64,000 bases of DNA, taken from NCBI GenBank assembly GCA_009728235.1, contig WNZI01000017.1:1-64000 (forward strand), read 5' to 3'. Of this stretch, positions 9,219 through 18,445 are shown in pieces (the first letter of the stretch is position 1; the number at the start of each line of letters is the position of its first letter). The notes beneath the pieces were generated by a model. The model saw only the letters and a program-made list of their open reading frames with translations, ran no database searches and had not been told where the DNA came from. This DNA comes from Vibrio cholerae. GTDB taxonomy: Bacteria > Actinomycetota > Actinomycetes > Actinomycetales > Micrococcaceae. The position numbers and the translations under genes were made by a program.

Positions 9219-10238
9219 ATGCGGTACGACGCCGAATACATCCTGCCGCTGAAGTGGACCGACCACGGCCCGGTGGCGGAGCTCGCCGCCTACCTCTCGC
9301 GCCTCGTGGAATGGATCGACGTCACGGTGGTCGACGGATCCGCCGAGCCCTTCTTCGACCGGCATGCGCGGGCCTTCCCGGCGGGGGTCCGCCACCTCCG
9401 ACCGGCGCCCGAAGCGGTGCGGCAGGGCGGGAACGGCAAGGTGCACGGCGTCCTGACCGGGTTGTCCGCAGCCCGGCACGAGCTCGTGGTCATCGCGGAC
9501 GACGACGTCCGGTACCGGCGACCCGAGCTCCGGCGGGTCCTGGAGCTGCTCGGCACCACGGACCTCGTGCGTCCGCAGAACGTCTTCGCGACCCTGCCCT
9601 GGCACGCTCGCTGGGACACCGGACGGACACTGCTGAACCGGGTGCTCGGCTCCGACTATCCGGGCACGCTGGGCGTGCGCAGGAGCACCGTGCTGGCCGC
9701 GGGCGGCTACTGCGCGGACGCATTGTTCGAGAACCTGGAACTGATCCGAACCGTCCGGGCGGCCGGCGGAACCGAGGTCCGCGCCGACGATCTCTTCGTC
9801 GCCAGGATCCCGTGCTCCTGGCAGCACTTCGTGAAGCAGCGCGTCCGGCAGGCATACGACAGCTTCGCGCAGCCCGTTCGCCTCGGCGTCGAACTCTGCC
9901 TCCTCCCACTGGCGCTCCTCGCCCGCCCGACGCCGCGGCAGGCGGCCCTCGCGGTTCTGACCCTCGTGGCCCTGGCCGAGATAGGCCGACGACGCCACGA
10001 CGGGCGAGCTGCCTTCCCACCGACCGCCGCCCTGTGGGCGCCTGCATGGGTGCTGGAACGCGCCGTCTGCAGCTGGCTGGCCGTGGCCGGCAGGGCGCGC
10101 GGTGGCGTGCCCTACGCGGGAACACGGATGGCGCTCGCGGCGCACTCGGAGCGACAGCTGCGGACGCGTCTGGGCGCGAGCACGACGACGGGACCCGCCC
10201 TGCCGGCAGCTGCACTGCAGGACGGCGGGCGAAAGTAA
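9219..10238 (+). CDS. Family 2 glycosyltransferase
   Basis: Protein of 339 aa with a GT-A fold: DVTVVDGSAEPFFDRHA near the start, GNGKVHGVLTGLSAARHELV, and VVIADDDVRYRRPEL carrying the DDD (DxD) metal/nucleotide-sugar motif. LGVRRSTVLAAGGY and FENLEL are typical acceptor-side elements of GT2 enzymes. The C-terminal third has hydrophobic stretches (LCLLPLALLARP, AALAVLTLVALAEIG) that may be membrane-associated. The start is the ATG at 9219, 12 bases after AGGAGG; a further ATG at 9189 lacks a ribosome site. Acceptor unknown; no cell-wall or exopolysaccharide cluster surrounds it. Confidence 0.82.
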   Translation: MRYDAEYILPLKWTDHGPVAELAAYLSRLVEWIDVTVVDGSAEPFFDRHARAFPAGVRHLRPAPEAVRQGGNGKVHGVLTGLSAARHELVVIADDDVRYRRPELRRVLELLGTTDLVRPQNVFATLPWHARWDTGRTLLNRVLGSDYPGTLGVRRSTVLAAGGYCADALFENLELIRTVRAAGGTEVRADDLFVARIPCSWQHFVKQRVRQAYDSFAQPVRLGVELCLLPLALLARPTPRQAALAVLTLVALAEIGRRRHDGRAAFPPTAALWAPAWVLERAVCSWLAVAGRARGGVPYAGTRMALAAHSERQLRTRLGASTTTGPALPAAALQDGGRK

Positions 10239-10239
10239 G

Positions 10240-10245
10240 TACACT
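10240..10245 (+). promoter_or_regulatory. -10 box for the DUF3072 gene
   Basis: TACACT lies 37 bases before the ATG of the DUF3072 gene, directly after the glycosyltransferase stop. A ribosome-binding site AAGGAA precedes the ATG at 10283. The -35 region is not clear. Confidence 0.4.
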
Positions 10246-10282
10246 GATGGTCCGAGCTTGCTACGACGATCAAGGAACTCAC

Positions 10283-10513
10283 ATGGCAGACACACTGGGA
10301 AGTCCTACCTCCGAGCCCGAGGGCGGATTCGAGCGGGACCCGTCCGATTGGGTCACGGGCGACGAACCCATGACCGCCGCACAGCGCAGCTACCTGGACA
10401 CGCTGGCGCGGGAGGCCGGCGAGGAGATTCCCGCCGACATCAACAAGGCGGAGGCGTCCGAGCACATCGACCGACTCCAGAAGAAGAGCAAGCGGGTCGG
10501 CGACGACTCCTGA
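10283..10513 (+). CDS. DUF3072 domain protein
   Basis: Small acidic protein of 76 aa. The C-terminal half (EPMTAAQRSYLDTLAREAGE, then NKAEASEHIDRLQKKSKRV) is the DUF3072 domain, a conserved actinobacterial helical module of unknown function. The N-terminal 25 residues are low-complexity. It has its own -10 box (10240), ribosome-binding site AAGGAA and a strong terminator (10535), so it appears to be a single-gene transcription unit. Confidence 0.88.
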   Translation: MADTLGSPTSEPEGGFERDPSDWVTGDEPMTAAQRSYLDTLAREAGEEIPADINKAEASEHIDRLQKKSKRVGDDS

Positions 10514-10534
10514 TCCCGCAACGGCGATCGCTTC

Positions 10535-10563
10535 AATCCCACGACCGGCGTCGTGGGATTTTT
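10535..10563 (+). terminator. Intrinsic terminator after the DUF3072 gene
   Basis: An 11-bp perfect stem (AATCCCACGAC / GTCGTGGGATT) with a CGGC loop is followed by more T residues, starting 21 bases after the DUF3072 stop. The gene on the other strand (RibA fusion) ends at 10592, so the hairpin may serve both. Confidence 0.85.
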
Positions 10564-10591
10564 GCGTCCGGGCCCGATGCCTGCGTCCGCG

Positions 10592-11980
10592 CTACCGTCC
10601 GGCAGCGAAGTTGAATTCGGTGCAGATGTCCTGTCCGAAGATGAAACGGCGCAGCGGAGCGGTCCGGGCCTCGGCCAGCACCTCGGACCCCGTGAAGCGG
10701 ATGCCCGGCACGCCGTCTCCCACCAGTACCGGAGCCGTGGTGAGGTAGAGCCGATCGAGGACCCCGGCCTCGAGGAAGCGCGAGACGGTGTTGCCGCCGC
10801 CCTCGACCAGCACCTTCGCCAGGCCCCTCGCCTGCAGGATGTCGAGCACCCGCCGCGGAGCGACGTGCTCGGCGGGCAGCCGCACCACCTCCACCGAGGA
10901 CGGCAGGTTCTCCGGAACCGGGGCGTCCTGGGCGACGAGCCAGAGAGTGGGCACGCCGTCGTCGGCGAGAACCCGGGCGTCCGCCCCCACCTTCGCGGCG
11001 GCGTCGAGGACCACGCGTACGGGATTGCCGCCGGGCACGGACTCGACGGCGAGCGAACAGTCCTCCGCGAGGACGGTGGAAGCACCGACGACGACGGCGT
11101 CCACGAGAGCGCGCAGGCGCTGCAGGTGTCCGTGGTCGCCCCGGTCGTCGTGGAAGCCGGAGTCACCGCTTCGTGAGGCGATGAAGCCGTCCAGGCTCTG
11201 CCTCAGCTGACCCACCACGAGCTGCTGCTTCGCACCGGCGAGGTAGCCGTAACGATGCGTGAGCTCCTCCGCCTCGCCGGACACCGGAGCTGCCGGCACC
11301 ACGCCGGCGAGCAGGGAACTCCACGCATCATCGGACGGGGCCGCGTCATGACGCATGCGGGCGCGCTTCGTCGCGAGGTAGCCCGCGTTCTCGGAGCGTT
11401 CCGACACGGCGAGGCCGCGGCGTTCGACGACGGCGATCCCGAGCTCCGCGAGCGCCTCCTCCTTCGCCGGGTTGCCCGAGAGCAGGCGGACGGCACCGAT
11501 CCCGAGGTCCTGCAGGATCTCTGCCGCCTGGTCGTAACGGCGCGCGTCCACGGGAAGCCCCAGGGCGGTGTTCGCGTCCACCGTGTCCACGCCCTGGTCC
11601 TGCAGCGCATAGGCCTTCAGCTTCGCGAGCAGCCCGATCCCGCGGCCCTCGTGCCCCCGCACATAGACCACCACTCCTCGGTTCTCCGCCGCGATCGCGG
11701 TCAGGGCGGCGTCGAGCTGTTCCCCGCAGTCGCAGCGCCAGGACCCGAAGGCGTCACCCGTGAGGCACTCACTGTGGACACGGACGAGCGGCGGTGTGCC
11801 CGAGGAGTCGGGGGCGTCGTCGGTGATGCCCTGCGCCAGGGCCACGTGCTCCGTTCCGCCGCTGTCGCGGTAGCCGATCATGCGGAAGGTGCCGTGCCGG
11901 GTCGGCAGCACGGTCTCCGCGACCCTCTCGACGCTGGCCGGTACCGATCCTGGAGCGAGGCGGGCTGACTGGATGGACAT
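10592..11980 (-). CDS. GTP cyclohydrolase II / RibD-type reductase fusion
   Basis: Protein of 462 aa with two riboflavin-pathway domains. Residues ~20-215 are GTP cyclohydrolase II (RibA): VRVHSECLTGDAFGSWRCDCGEQL holds the three zinc cysteines, VVVYVRGHEGRGIGL the catalytic Arg/GTP region, and VRLLSGNPAKEEAL the C-terminal signature. Residues ~245-460 are a RibD C-terminal reductase domain (QLRQSLDGFIA, DAVVVGASTVLAEDCSL, KVLVEGGGNTVSRFLEAGVLD). The usual partners in bacteria are RibB-RibA and deaminase-RibD, so joining the first pathway enzyme to the reductase without deaminase or DHBP synthase is unusual. No FMN riboswitch was seen in the short upstream gap. It could serve riboflavin synthesis or a pteridine/deazaflavin-like side pathway. 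Confidence 0.87.
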   Translation of the reverse strand: MSIQSARLAPGSVPASVERVAETVLPTRHGTFRMIGYRDSGGTEHVALAQGITDDAPDSSGTPPLVRVHSECLTGDAFGSWRCDCGEQLDAALTAIAAENRGVVVYVRGHEGRGIGLLAKLKAYALQDQGVDTVDANTALGLPVDARRYDQAAEILQDLGIGAVRLLSGNPAKEEALAELGIAVVERRGLAVSERSENAGYLATKRARMRHDAAPSDDAWSSLLAGVVPAAPVSGEAEELTHRYGYLAGAKQQLVVGQLRQSLDGFIASRSGDSGFHDDRGDHGHLQRLRALVDAVVVGASTVLAEDCSLAVESVPGGNPVRVVLDAAAKVGADARVLADDGVPTLWLVAQDAPVPENLPSSVEVVRLPAEHVAPRRVLDILQARGLAKVLVEGGGNTVSRFLEAGVLDRLYLTTAPVLVGDGVPGIRFTGSEVLAEARTAPLRRFIFGQDICTEFNFAAGR

Positions 11981-12053
11981 GGCACAACCTTAGGAGTGTG
12001 ACGGGGTGTCTGGAAAAACGGACGACGACAGGTCAACAGGAGCGAGCCGCCGT

Positions 12054-12971
12054 TCATTGCGCGGGCGAGGGGCGAGGAATGTCTGCTGCGGCGCGCCCGA
12101 GGACATCCCGGAAGGCCAGCACCGCGGGGCGTCGCGACCCCGCGCGGCGCACGGACGTGAAGATGGACCGTCGGGGATGATCGGCCAGGTGCAGCAGCCG
12201 CACCGGGACGTTCCGACCCGTCCAGACGAGATCGGGCATGAGGGCGACGGCGTTGCCCGACTCGATCAGGCGGATCTGGGCCTGCAGGTCGGCTGTCTCG
12301 TAGCGTACGTCCGGCTCGAAGCCGGCGCGCCGGCACGCCTGCTCGGCCCAGTGCCGCGACGCCGCCCCCTTCGGTTCCATCACCCAGGCCGCTTCGGCGG
12401 CCTCGGCGACGGTGGACATGCAGCGGTACTCGGCACCCACGAGTGGAACGGCGAGGCGGATGGCGTCCTCGGTCAGCGGCACATGGTCCAGTTCGGGGTG
12501 CCGGGGGGCTGCGTGACCGGGGTACTGCTCGGCGATCACGAGATCGAAATCGCGGGCGAACGTCTCGTAGAGGGCGGTCTCCGGCTCCCGCTGCACCATC
12601 TCCACGCGGACGTCCGGGTAGGAGCGGGTCATCGCCGTCAGGGCATCGGGCATCAGTGCGAGGGCGGCCGACTGGAAGACCGCCACACGGACGGTCCCGG
12701 ACACGGTGGTGAGCGAGGACGCGAGGTCGGCCTCCGCCCGCTCGAGGGTCTCGAGCAGCTGGGCGGTGTGCGCCACGAGGACCTCGGCCTGCGGTGTCAG
12801 GACCACGCGGCGGCCAATCTTCCGCAGCAGTTCCACGCCCACTTCCTTCTCGAGCAGGGCCAGTTGCTGCGAGACCGAGGAGGGGCTGTAACTGAGCGCT
12901 GCGGCGACGTCCGCGAGGGTCCCGCGGATCTTCAGTTCGCGCAGCAGGCGTAGCCTGCGCAGGTCGAGCAC
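12054..12971 (-). CDS. LysR-family transcriptional regulator (likely of putA)
   Basis: Regulator of 305 aa with an N-terminal winged helix (LRELKIRGTLADVAAALSYS, PSSVSQQLALLEKEVG) and a LysR substrate-binding domain (GTVRVAVFQSAALALMPDAL onward). It is transcribed away from putA across a 144-base gap that contains a 7-bp inverted repeat, the standard LysR arrangement for control of both genes. The likely role is therefore proline-responsive control of putA, an inference from position only. The start is GTG at 12971. Confidence 0.85.
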   Translation of the reverse strand: MLDLRRLRLLRELKIRGTLADVAAALSYSPSSVSQQLALLEKEVGVELLRKIGRRVVLTPQAEVLVAHTAQLLETLERAEADLASSLTTVSGTVRVAVFQSAALALMPDALTAMTRSYPDVRVEMVQREPETALYETFARDFDLVIAEQYPGHAAPRHPELDHVPLTEDAIRLAVPLVGAEYRCMSTVAEAAEAAWVMEPKGAASRHWAEQACRRAGFEPDVRYETADLQAQIRLIESGNAVALMPDLVWTGRNVPVRLLHLADHPRRSIFTSVRRAGSRRPAVLAFRDVLGRAAADIPRPSPAQ

Positions 12972-12997
12972 TGGGTGTCCCTCTCTTCGCTTTTCCT

Positions 12998-13021
12998 GAT
13001 GAATACCCTTCGGAATTCATC
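12998..13021. promoter_or_regulatory. Candidate LysR operator between the regulator and putA
   Basis: GATGAAT and ATTCATC are perfect inverted arms separated by 10 bases, in the AT-richest part of the divergent intergenic region. This resembles the T-N11-A dyads bound by LysR regulators. Confidence 0.45.
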
Positions 13022-13115
13022 GCTATTCCTAATGGTAGGGCTCGACCGATACTGAGGGGGAAGTAGTTGCTCCACTCTGTGCCCGGCACAAGCCGCCGAA
13101 CCGAAAGCCGTTGCC

Positions 13116-16100
13116 ATGACGACCCAGATCCCACCCCGCGAGGGCATCGCCGCCACAGCGGCACCCCAGCAGGCGTCTCCACGCCCAGACCATGGAACCG
13201 CGGACGCATGCTCCCGCTTCTCGGCAGGACCCGGCGGTTCGACCGACATCCCGGCAGGTCTGCCGGATGCGTCGATCGCCCTGGTGCGGCGGTGGCTCAC
13301 CGAGGCGTCGACCGTTCCGGTCGACGCCTCGGCCAAGCAGTTGGCGGGTGTCCTCAAGGACCCCGACGGGCTGGCGTTCACCGTCGGCTTCGTGGACGGC
13401 GTCATCCGGCCCGAGGATCTCGCGGTTGCCGCCCGGAATCTGCGGGCCCTCGCACCGAAGGTCCCCGGGTTCCTCCCCTGGTACATGCGCTCCGCCGTGA
13501 AGGTCGGTGCCGCCGTCGCCCCCGTCCTGCCGCAGGTGGTCATCCCCATCGCTCGCCGCGTCCTGCGCGAGATGGTGGGACACCTCATCATCGACGCCTC
13601 GGATGCCAGGCTCGGTCGGTCGATCAGCAGGATCAGGCGGGAGGGCGTCAGCCTGAACGTCAATCTGCTCGGGGAGGCCGTCCTCGGCGACCGGGAGGCG
13701 GAACGCCGCCTCGAGGGGACGGTGCGGCTGCTGGAGCGACCCGACGTCGATTACGTCTCCATCAAGGTGTCCTCCACGGTCGCTCCGCACCCGGCCTGGG
13801 CCTTCGAGGAGGCGGTACAGCACGTCGCCGGGAAGCTCACGCCGCTGTATGCGCTCGCCGCACGGGCCCGGAAGCCGAAGTTCATCAATCTCGACATGGA
13901 GGAGTACAAGGACCTCGACCTCACGATCGCCGTCTTCATGGCGATCCTCGATCGCCCCGAGTTCCTGGACCTCGAGGCCGGGATCGTCCTGCAGGCCTAC
14001 CTTCCCGACTCCCTGGCGGCGATGATCCGGCTGCAGGAGTGGGCAGCCTCGCGCCGGGCGCGAGGCGGCGCCGGTATCAAGGTCCGCGTGGTCAAGGGAG
14101 CGAACCTCCCGATGGAGCAGGTCGAGGCGTCGCTCCACGACTGGCCACTGGCCACCTGGGGTTCGAAACAGCAGTCGGACACCCACTACAAGCGCGTGCT
14201 GAACTATGCGCTGCAGCCCGGGCGCGTGGACAACGTCCGCATCGGTGTCGCGGGCCACAACCTCTTCGACCTCGCCTTCGCCTGGCTGCTCGCCGGGGAG
14301 CGCGGTGTCCGCCACGGGATCGAGTTCGAGATGCTGCTGGGCATGGCCCAGGGCCAGGCGGAAGCCGTGAAGCGCGACGTCGGTTCGCTGCTCCTCTACA
14401 CGCCCGTGGTGCATCCGCGCGAGTTCGACGTCGCCATCGCGTACCTGATCCGCCGCCTCGAGGAGGGCGCGAGCCAGGACAACTTCATGTCCGCCGTCTT
14501 CGAGCTGTCCGAGAACGAGACGTTGTTCGAGCGGGAGAAGAACCGTTTCCTCGCCTCCCTGGCCGACCTCGACGCGGTGATCCCCGCGCCGAACCGCTCC
14601 CAGGACCGCTCCGGACCTGCTCCCGCACATCCGGGAAGCGGCTTCGCGAACACCCCCGACACCGATCCCTCCCTCCCGGCGAACCGTGCCTGGGGCCGGG
14701 CGATCCTCGAGCGCGCGAGGACATCGGACCTCGGGAACGACGTCGTCGCGGCCACCACCGTCACGCGCGCCGAGGACCTCGAGGACGTCATCGCCGGCGC
14801 TGCCTCCGCCTCCGCATCGTGGGGATCGCTGACGGGCGCCGAGCGTGCGGCAGTGCTGCACCGTGGCGGCGATGCGCTCGAGGCGCACCGCGCCGAGCTG
14901 ATGGAGGTCATGGCCGCCGAGACCGGCAAGACCCTCGACCAGGCCGACCCGGAGATCTCCGAGGCGGTGGACTTCGCGCACTACTACGCCGAGCGCGCCC
15001 GCGAGCTCGACGACGTCGACGGCGCCGCGTTCTCGCCCGTGGGCCTCACGGTCGTGACGCCGCCATGGAACTTCCCCGTCGCGATCCCGGCCGGTTCGAC
15101 CCTCGCCGCCCTCGCCGCCGGATCGTCCGTCATCCTCAAGCCCGCCTCGCAGGCACGCCGCTCCGGCTCCGTCATGGTCGAGGCGCTGTGGTCGGCGGGG
15201 GTGCCACGTGAGGTCCTGCGCCTCGTGCAGGTCGAGGAGGGCGACCTCGGGCGACGGCTCATCTCCGATCCCCGGGTGGACCGCGTGATCCTGACCGGCG
15301 GCTACGAGACGGCCGAGCTGTTCCGCTCCTTCCGGACCGATCTGCCGTTGCTCGCCGAGACCTCCGGCAAGAATGCGATCATCGTGACCCCGAGTGCGGA
15401 CCTCGACCTCGCCGCCCGTGATGTCGCGCAGTCCGCCTTCGGGCATGCCGGCCAGAAGTGTTCCGCCGCCTCCCTGGTGATCCTCGTGGGCAGCGTGGGC
15501 ACCTCGCGGCGCTTCCGCAACCAGCTCCTCGACGCCGTCCGCTCACTGACGGTCGGATACCCGACGGATCCGACGACCCAGATGGGCCCGGTCATCGAGC
15601 CGGCCGAGGGCAAACTGCTCGACGGGCTCACGATGCTCGGTGACGGCGAGACCTGGCTCGTCCAGCCCGAGCAGCTGGACGCGACCGGGCGCCTGTGGAG
15701 TCCGGGCATCCGCGACGGCGTGAAGCGCGGCTCGACCTACCACCTCACCGAGTACTTCGGGCCGATCCTCGGCATCATGACCGCCGCGACCCTCGACGAA
15801 GCCGTCATCCTGCAGAACGACATCGACTACGGACTCACCTCCGGTATCCACTCGCTGGACAGCGGGGAGATCGCCGCCTGGCTCGAGGGCATCCAGGCCG
15901 GCAACCTGTACGTCAACCGGGGCGTCACCGGCGCGATCGTCCAGCGCCAGCCCTTCGGTGGCTGGAAGAAGTCGGCCGTCGGCGCTGGTACCAAGGCAGG
16001 AGGACCGAACTATCTCGTGGGCCTCGGATCCTGGTCCTCACGCGCCTCCAGCGCCGGGGACGCACCCCTGCCCGTCGTCGCACCCCTGCTGTCGGCTGCC

Positions 16101-16648
16101 CGCGGTGCGCTTCCGGAGAGCGACGTCGCCCGACTGGAGCGCGCCGCGCCTCGGACGCCTCCGCCTGGAACGGTGAGTTCGGCCGCGTGAAGGACGTCTC
16201 GGCCCTCACGGCGGAGCGGAACCTCTTCCGCTACGTCCCCCACCCCGTGACGGTGCGGCTGGCCGAGGGCGCGCCCGTTGCCGACCTCGTGCGCGTCCTC
16301 CTCGCGGCGCGGGCCGCCCGAGCCGCGGTGACGGTGTCCAGCGCCGTCGAACTGCCGCCCGCGCTCCGTACCGTCGTCGCGGAGCAGGCCGCGAGCCTCT
16401 CCGTGGAGGACGACGACGCCTGGCTCATCCAGGCGTCGGCATCGATGGCCGGACGGGTGCGGCTGATCGGTGGTGCTGCCGCCGGGCTCGCAGCTGCGAC
16501 GGGCGGGCGGCCGGACCTCGCCATCTACGCGCAGCCGGTCACCGAAGCGGGCCGCCTGGAGCTGCTGCCGTTCCTCCAGGAGCAGGCCATCAGCATCACG
16601 GCCCACCGCTTCGGGACGCCCAGCGGATTGACCGAGGGCATCATCTAG
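13116..16648 (+). CDS. putA: Bifunctional proline dehydrogenase / P5C dehydrogenase PutA (one frameshift near C-terminus)
   Basis: PutA oxidises proline to glutamate in two steps. The N-terminal half is the FAD-dependent proline dehydrogenase barrel (VNLLGEAVLGDREAE, DYVSIKVSS, KFINLDMEEY, GIVLQAYLPDS, RVVKGANL, GVAGHNLFDLAFAWL). The C-terminal half is an aldehyde dehydrogenase: TPPWNFPVAIPAGS, catalytic Glu in LAETSGKNA and catalytic Cys in AFGHAGQKCSAAS, then FGGWKKSAVGAGTKAGG. The frame breaks near 16144-16150; one base added restores LERA-ASDASAWNGEFG and a further ~160 residues ending at 16648, giving ~1177 aa, normal for actinobacterial PutA. No N-terminal DNA-binding domain is present, so regulation probably comes from the divergent LysR gene. 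Confidence 0.93.
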
Positions 16649-16675
16649 GTCCGGGCGGGCGGTGTAGGTGACACG

Positions 16676-16700
16676 CTGCTGCCCGCTCCTCCGGCAGCAG
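16676..16700 (+). terminator. Possible terminator after putA
   Basis: An 8-bp inverted repeat (CTGCTGCC / GGCAGCAG) with a 9-base loop lies 28 bases after the putA stop. There is no U-tract, so this is a weak call. Confidence 0.3.
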
Positions 16701-16807
16701 GTCTGCGGGTCCTCGCGGCTCCGGCCGTAGACTGGCCCGCGGAGAACCCGGCACGCCGGAACCACCACTCGCTGCCGCAGGGGCGGCCGGAAGGACCGAC
16801 GCCGCCG

Positions 16808-17866
16808 ATGAGCAGCAGCCGCAGCACGAGCCCGACGACCGGGGACCGGCTCCGGGCATGGGCCCCCGGCCTCCTGGTCATGGCCGTGTGCGTCGCGCTG
16901 GCCGTCCTCCTGTCCGAGCTGCAGTCCGTCGTCGGCGCGCTCGTGATCGCGCTTGCTCTCGGGATCCTGCTCGGAAACTCCGGCCTCTACGCAGCGGCGC
17001 TGCGGCCGGGGGTCGGAGCCGGGACCAAGCACCTGCTCCGGAGTGGTGTGGTGCTGCTCGGCCTCCAGCTCGCCCTGTCGGACATCCTCGCGCTCGGACC
17101 CCAGGTCATCCTGCTGATCGTCGCCTGCGTCACCCTGAGCTTCTACGGAACGCTCTTCTGGGGTCGGCGGCTCGGCCTGACCAGGGCCGGGGCGCTGCTC
17201 ATGGCGGCGGGTCTCTCCATCTGCGGGGCTTCGGCCGTCGCCGGGATGCAGGGTGTCGTGGACGCCGAGGACGACGAGGTGGCCTCCGCCGTCGCGATGG
17301 TCACGCTCTACGGAACCCTCATGATCGTGGCGCTGCCCCTCCTGAACAACCTCCTCGGACTCGACCCCATGGAGTTCGGTGTCTGGTCGGGCCTCGCCGT
17401 CCACGAGGTGGCGCAGGTGGTGGCGGTCGCGAGCACGGCGGGAGCGACAGCGCTCGCGTCCGCGACGGTGGTCAAACTCGGACGCGTCCTCATGCTCGCT
17501 CCTGTCGCCGCGGCGACGGGCGTGGCGGAACGACGTCGGGCCCGCACCGCCGATCCGGCCGCCGGGGCCGGTACGTCCCCTGCCGCTGCGCCGCCGGCAG
17601 TTCCTCCCGCGCCGCTGGTCCCGCTCTTCGTCCTGGGTTTCCTCGCCATGGTGGTCGTCCGATCGCTGGAGATCATGCCGCTTCCTGTCCTTGACGCAGG
17701 CCGCGCGCTGGCCACCGTCCTGCTGGCAGCGGGCATGTTCGGTCTCGGGGCAGGGATCGACCTCCGCCGCCTGCTGCGCACGGGCGGGCGGTTCGCGCTC
17801 GTGGGTGCGGTGTCCACGCTGTTCCTCGCGGGCGTGTCCCTGCTGGGTGTGCTCCTGCTGGCGTAG
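16808..17866 (+). CDS. YeiH-family (UPF0324) putative sulfate exporter
   Basis: Integral membrane protein of 352 aa with about ten hydrophobic segments, e.g. PGLLVMAVCVALAVLL, VVGALVIALALGILLGN, VVLLGLQLALSDI, VILLIVACVTLSFYGTLFWG. The motif AGLSICGASAVAGMQGVV and the conserved VWSGLAVHEVAQVVAVAS identify the YeiH/PSE family. Family members are annotated as putative sulfate exporters; transport is not proven for most. A proline/alanine-rich cytoplasmic loop (around residue 250) is longer than usual. It stands alone after putA, with no sulfur-metabolism genes nearby. Confidence 0.87.
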   Translation: MSSSRSTSPTTGDRLRAWAPGLLVMAVCVALAVLLSELQSVVGALVIALALGILLGNSGLYAAALRPGVGAGTKHLLRSGVVLLGLQLALSDILALGPQVILLIVACVTLSFYGTLFWGRRLGLTRAGALLMAAGLSICGASAVAGMQGVVDAEDDEVASAVAMVTLYGTLMIVALPLLNNLLGLDPMEFGVWSGLAVHEVAQVVAVASTAGATALASATVVKLGRVLMLAPVAAATGVAERRRARTADPAAGAGTSPAAAPPAVPPAPLVPLFVLGFLAMVVVRSLEIMPLPVLDAGRALATVLLAAGMFGLGAGIDLRRLLRTGGRFALVGAVSTLFLAGVSLLGVLLLA

Positions 17867-18036
17867 CGTCCCTGCGGACGTGGCGTGCCCGGGGAGGGCC
17901 GGACGAGCAACCGACACCGCAACTCCGGCTCGCCCTGTGCTCGGAGTGCTCCCGTCGATCCGGCGAACGTGGAACCCGGACGCGTGTTCTCGCCGCGCTC
18001 CTTGTGGTGATCGCGTGCTCGTGGTGCAGTAGGGCG

Positions 18037-18414
18037 ATGCATCGGATCCTGCTCCGTGAAGTAGTCATAGACGTACCGGAGGACGCGTTCACCGCGACCA
18101 GCCGCTTCTGGTCCGGGGCGCTGCTCGCGGAAGCGCGGCGAGTGGAGGACCACCCGGAGTTCACGGCGCTCGTCGATCCCGCGGCGATGTGCTGGGTCGG
18201 ACTCCAGAACGTGGGTCACGCCGCCGCACGCCTGCACCTCGACATCGAAACCGACGACGTGGTCGCCGAAGTGGACCGGTTGGTGGCCCTGGGTGCCACG
18301 GTGGTTGCGCAGGGTCGGGCCTGGGTGGTGCTGAAAGATCCGGCGGAGGTGCTGTTCTGCGTCGTCCCCCATGAGTCCCCCTGGTTCGACGAGCGAGCTC
18401 GCACCGTTCCGTGA
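18037..18414 (+). CDS. VOC (glyoxalase/bleomycin-resistance fold) family protein
   Basis: Protein of ~125 aa from the ATG at 18037 (an earlier in-frame start at 18004 would add an unlikely Cys-rich leader). The pattern LLREVVIDVPEDAFTATSRF...FWSGAL, then ARLHLDIETDDVVAEVDRLVALGATVVAQ and VVLKDPAEVLFCVVP, is that of single-domain VOC proteins. The substrate is unknown; many such proteins bind small hydrophobic molecules or a metal. It ends 31 bases from the convergent ddl gene. Confidence 0.78.
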   Translation: MHRILLREVVIDVPEDAFTATSRFWSGALLAEARRVEDHPEFTALVDPAAMCWVGLQNVGHAAARLHLDIETDDVVAEVDRLVALGATVVAQGRAWVVLKDPAEVLFCVVPHESPWFDERARTVP

Positions 18415-18445
18415 AGGGCCGACCACCGCCTGGGTGTGGTGCTCC

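Noticed and set aside
11981-12053. FMN riboswitch upstream of the RibA fusion gene
   Set aside because: The 73-base gap to the LysR stop is too short and shows none of the conserved RFN stem sequences.
13029-15446. An 805-residue open frame antisense to putA
   Set aside because: It is a high-GC shadow of the conserved putA frame, rich in Arg/Gly/Asp with no domain, and covers the LysR-putA promoter.
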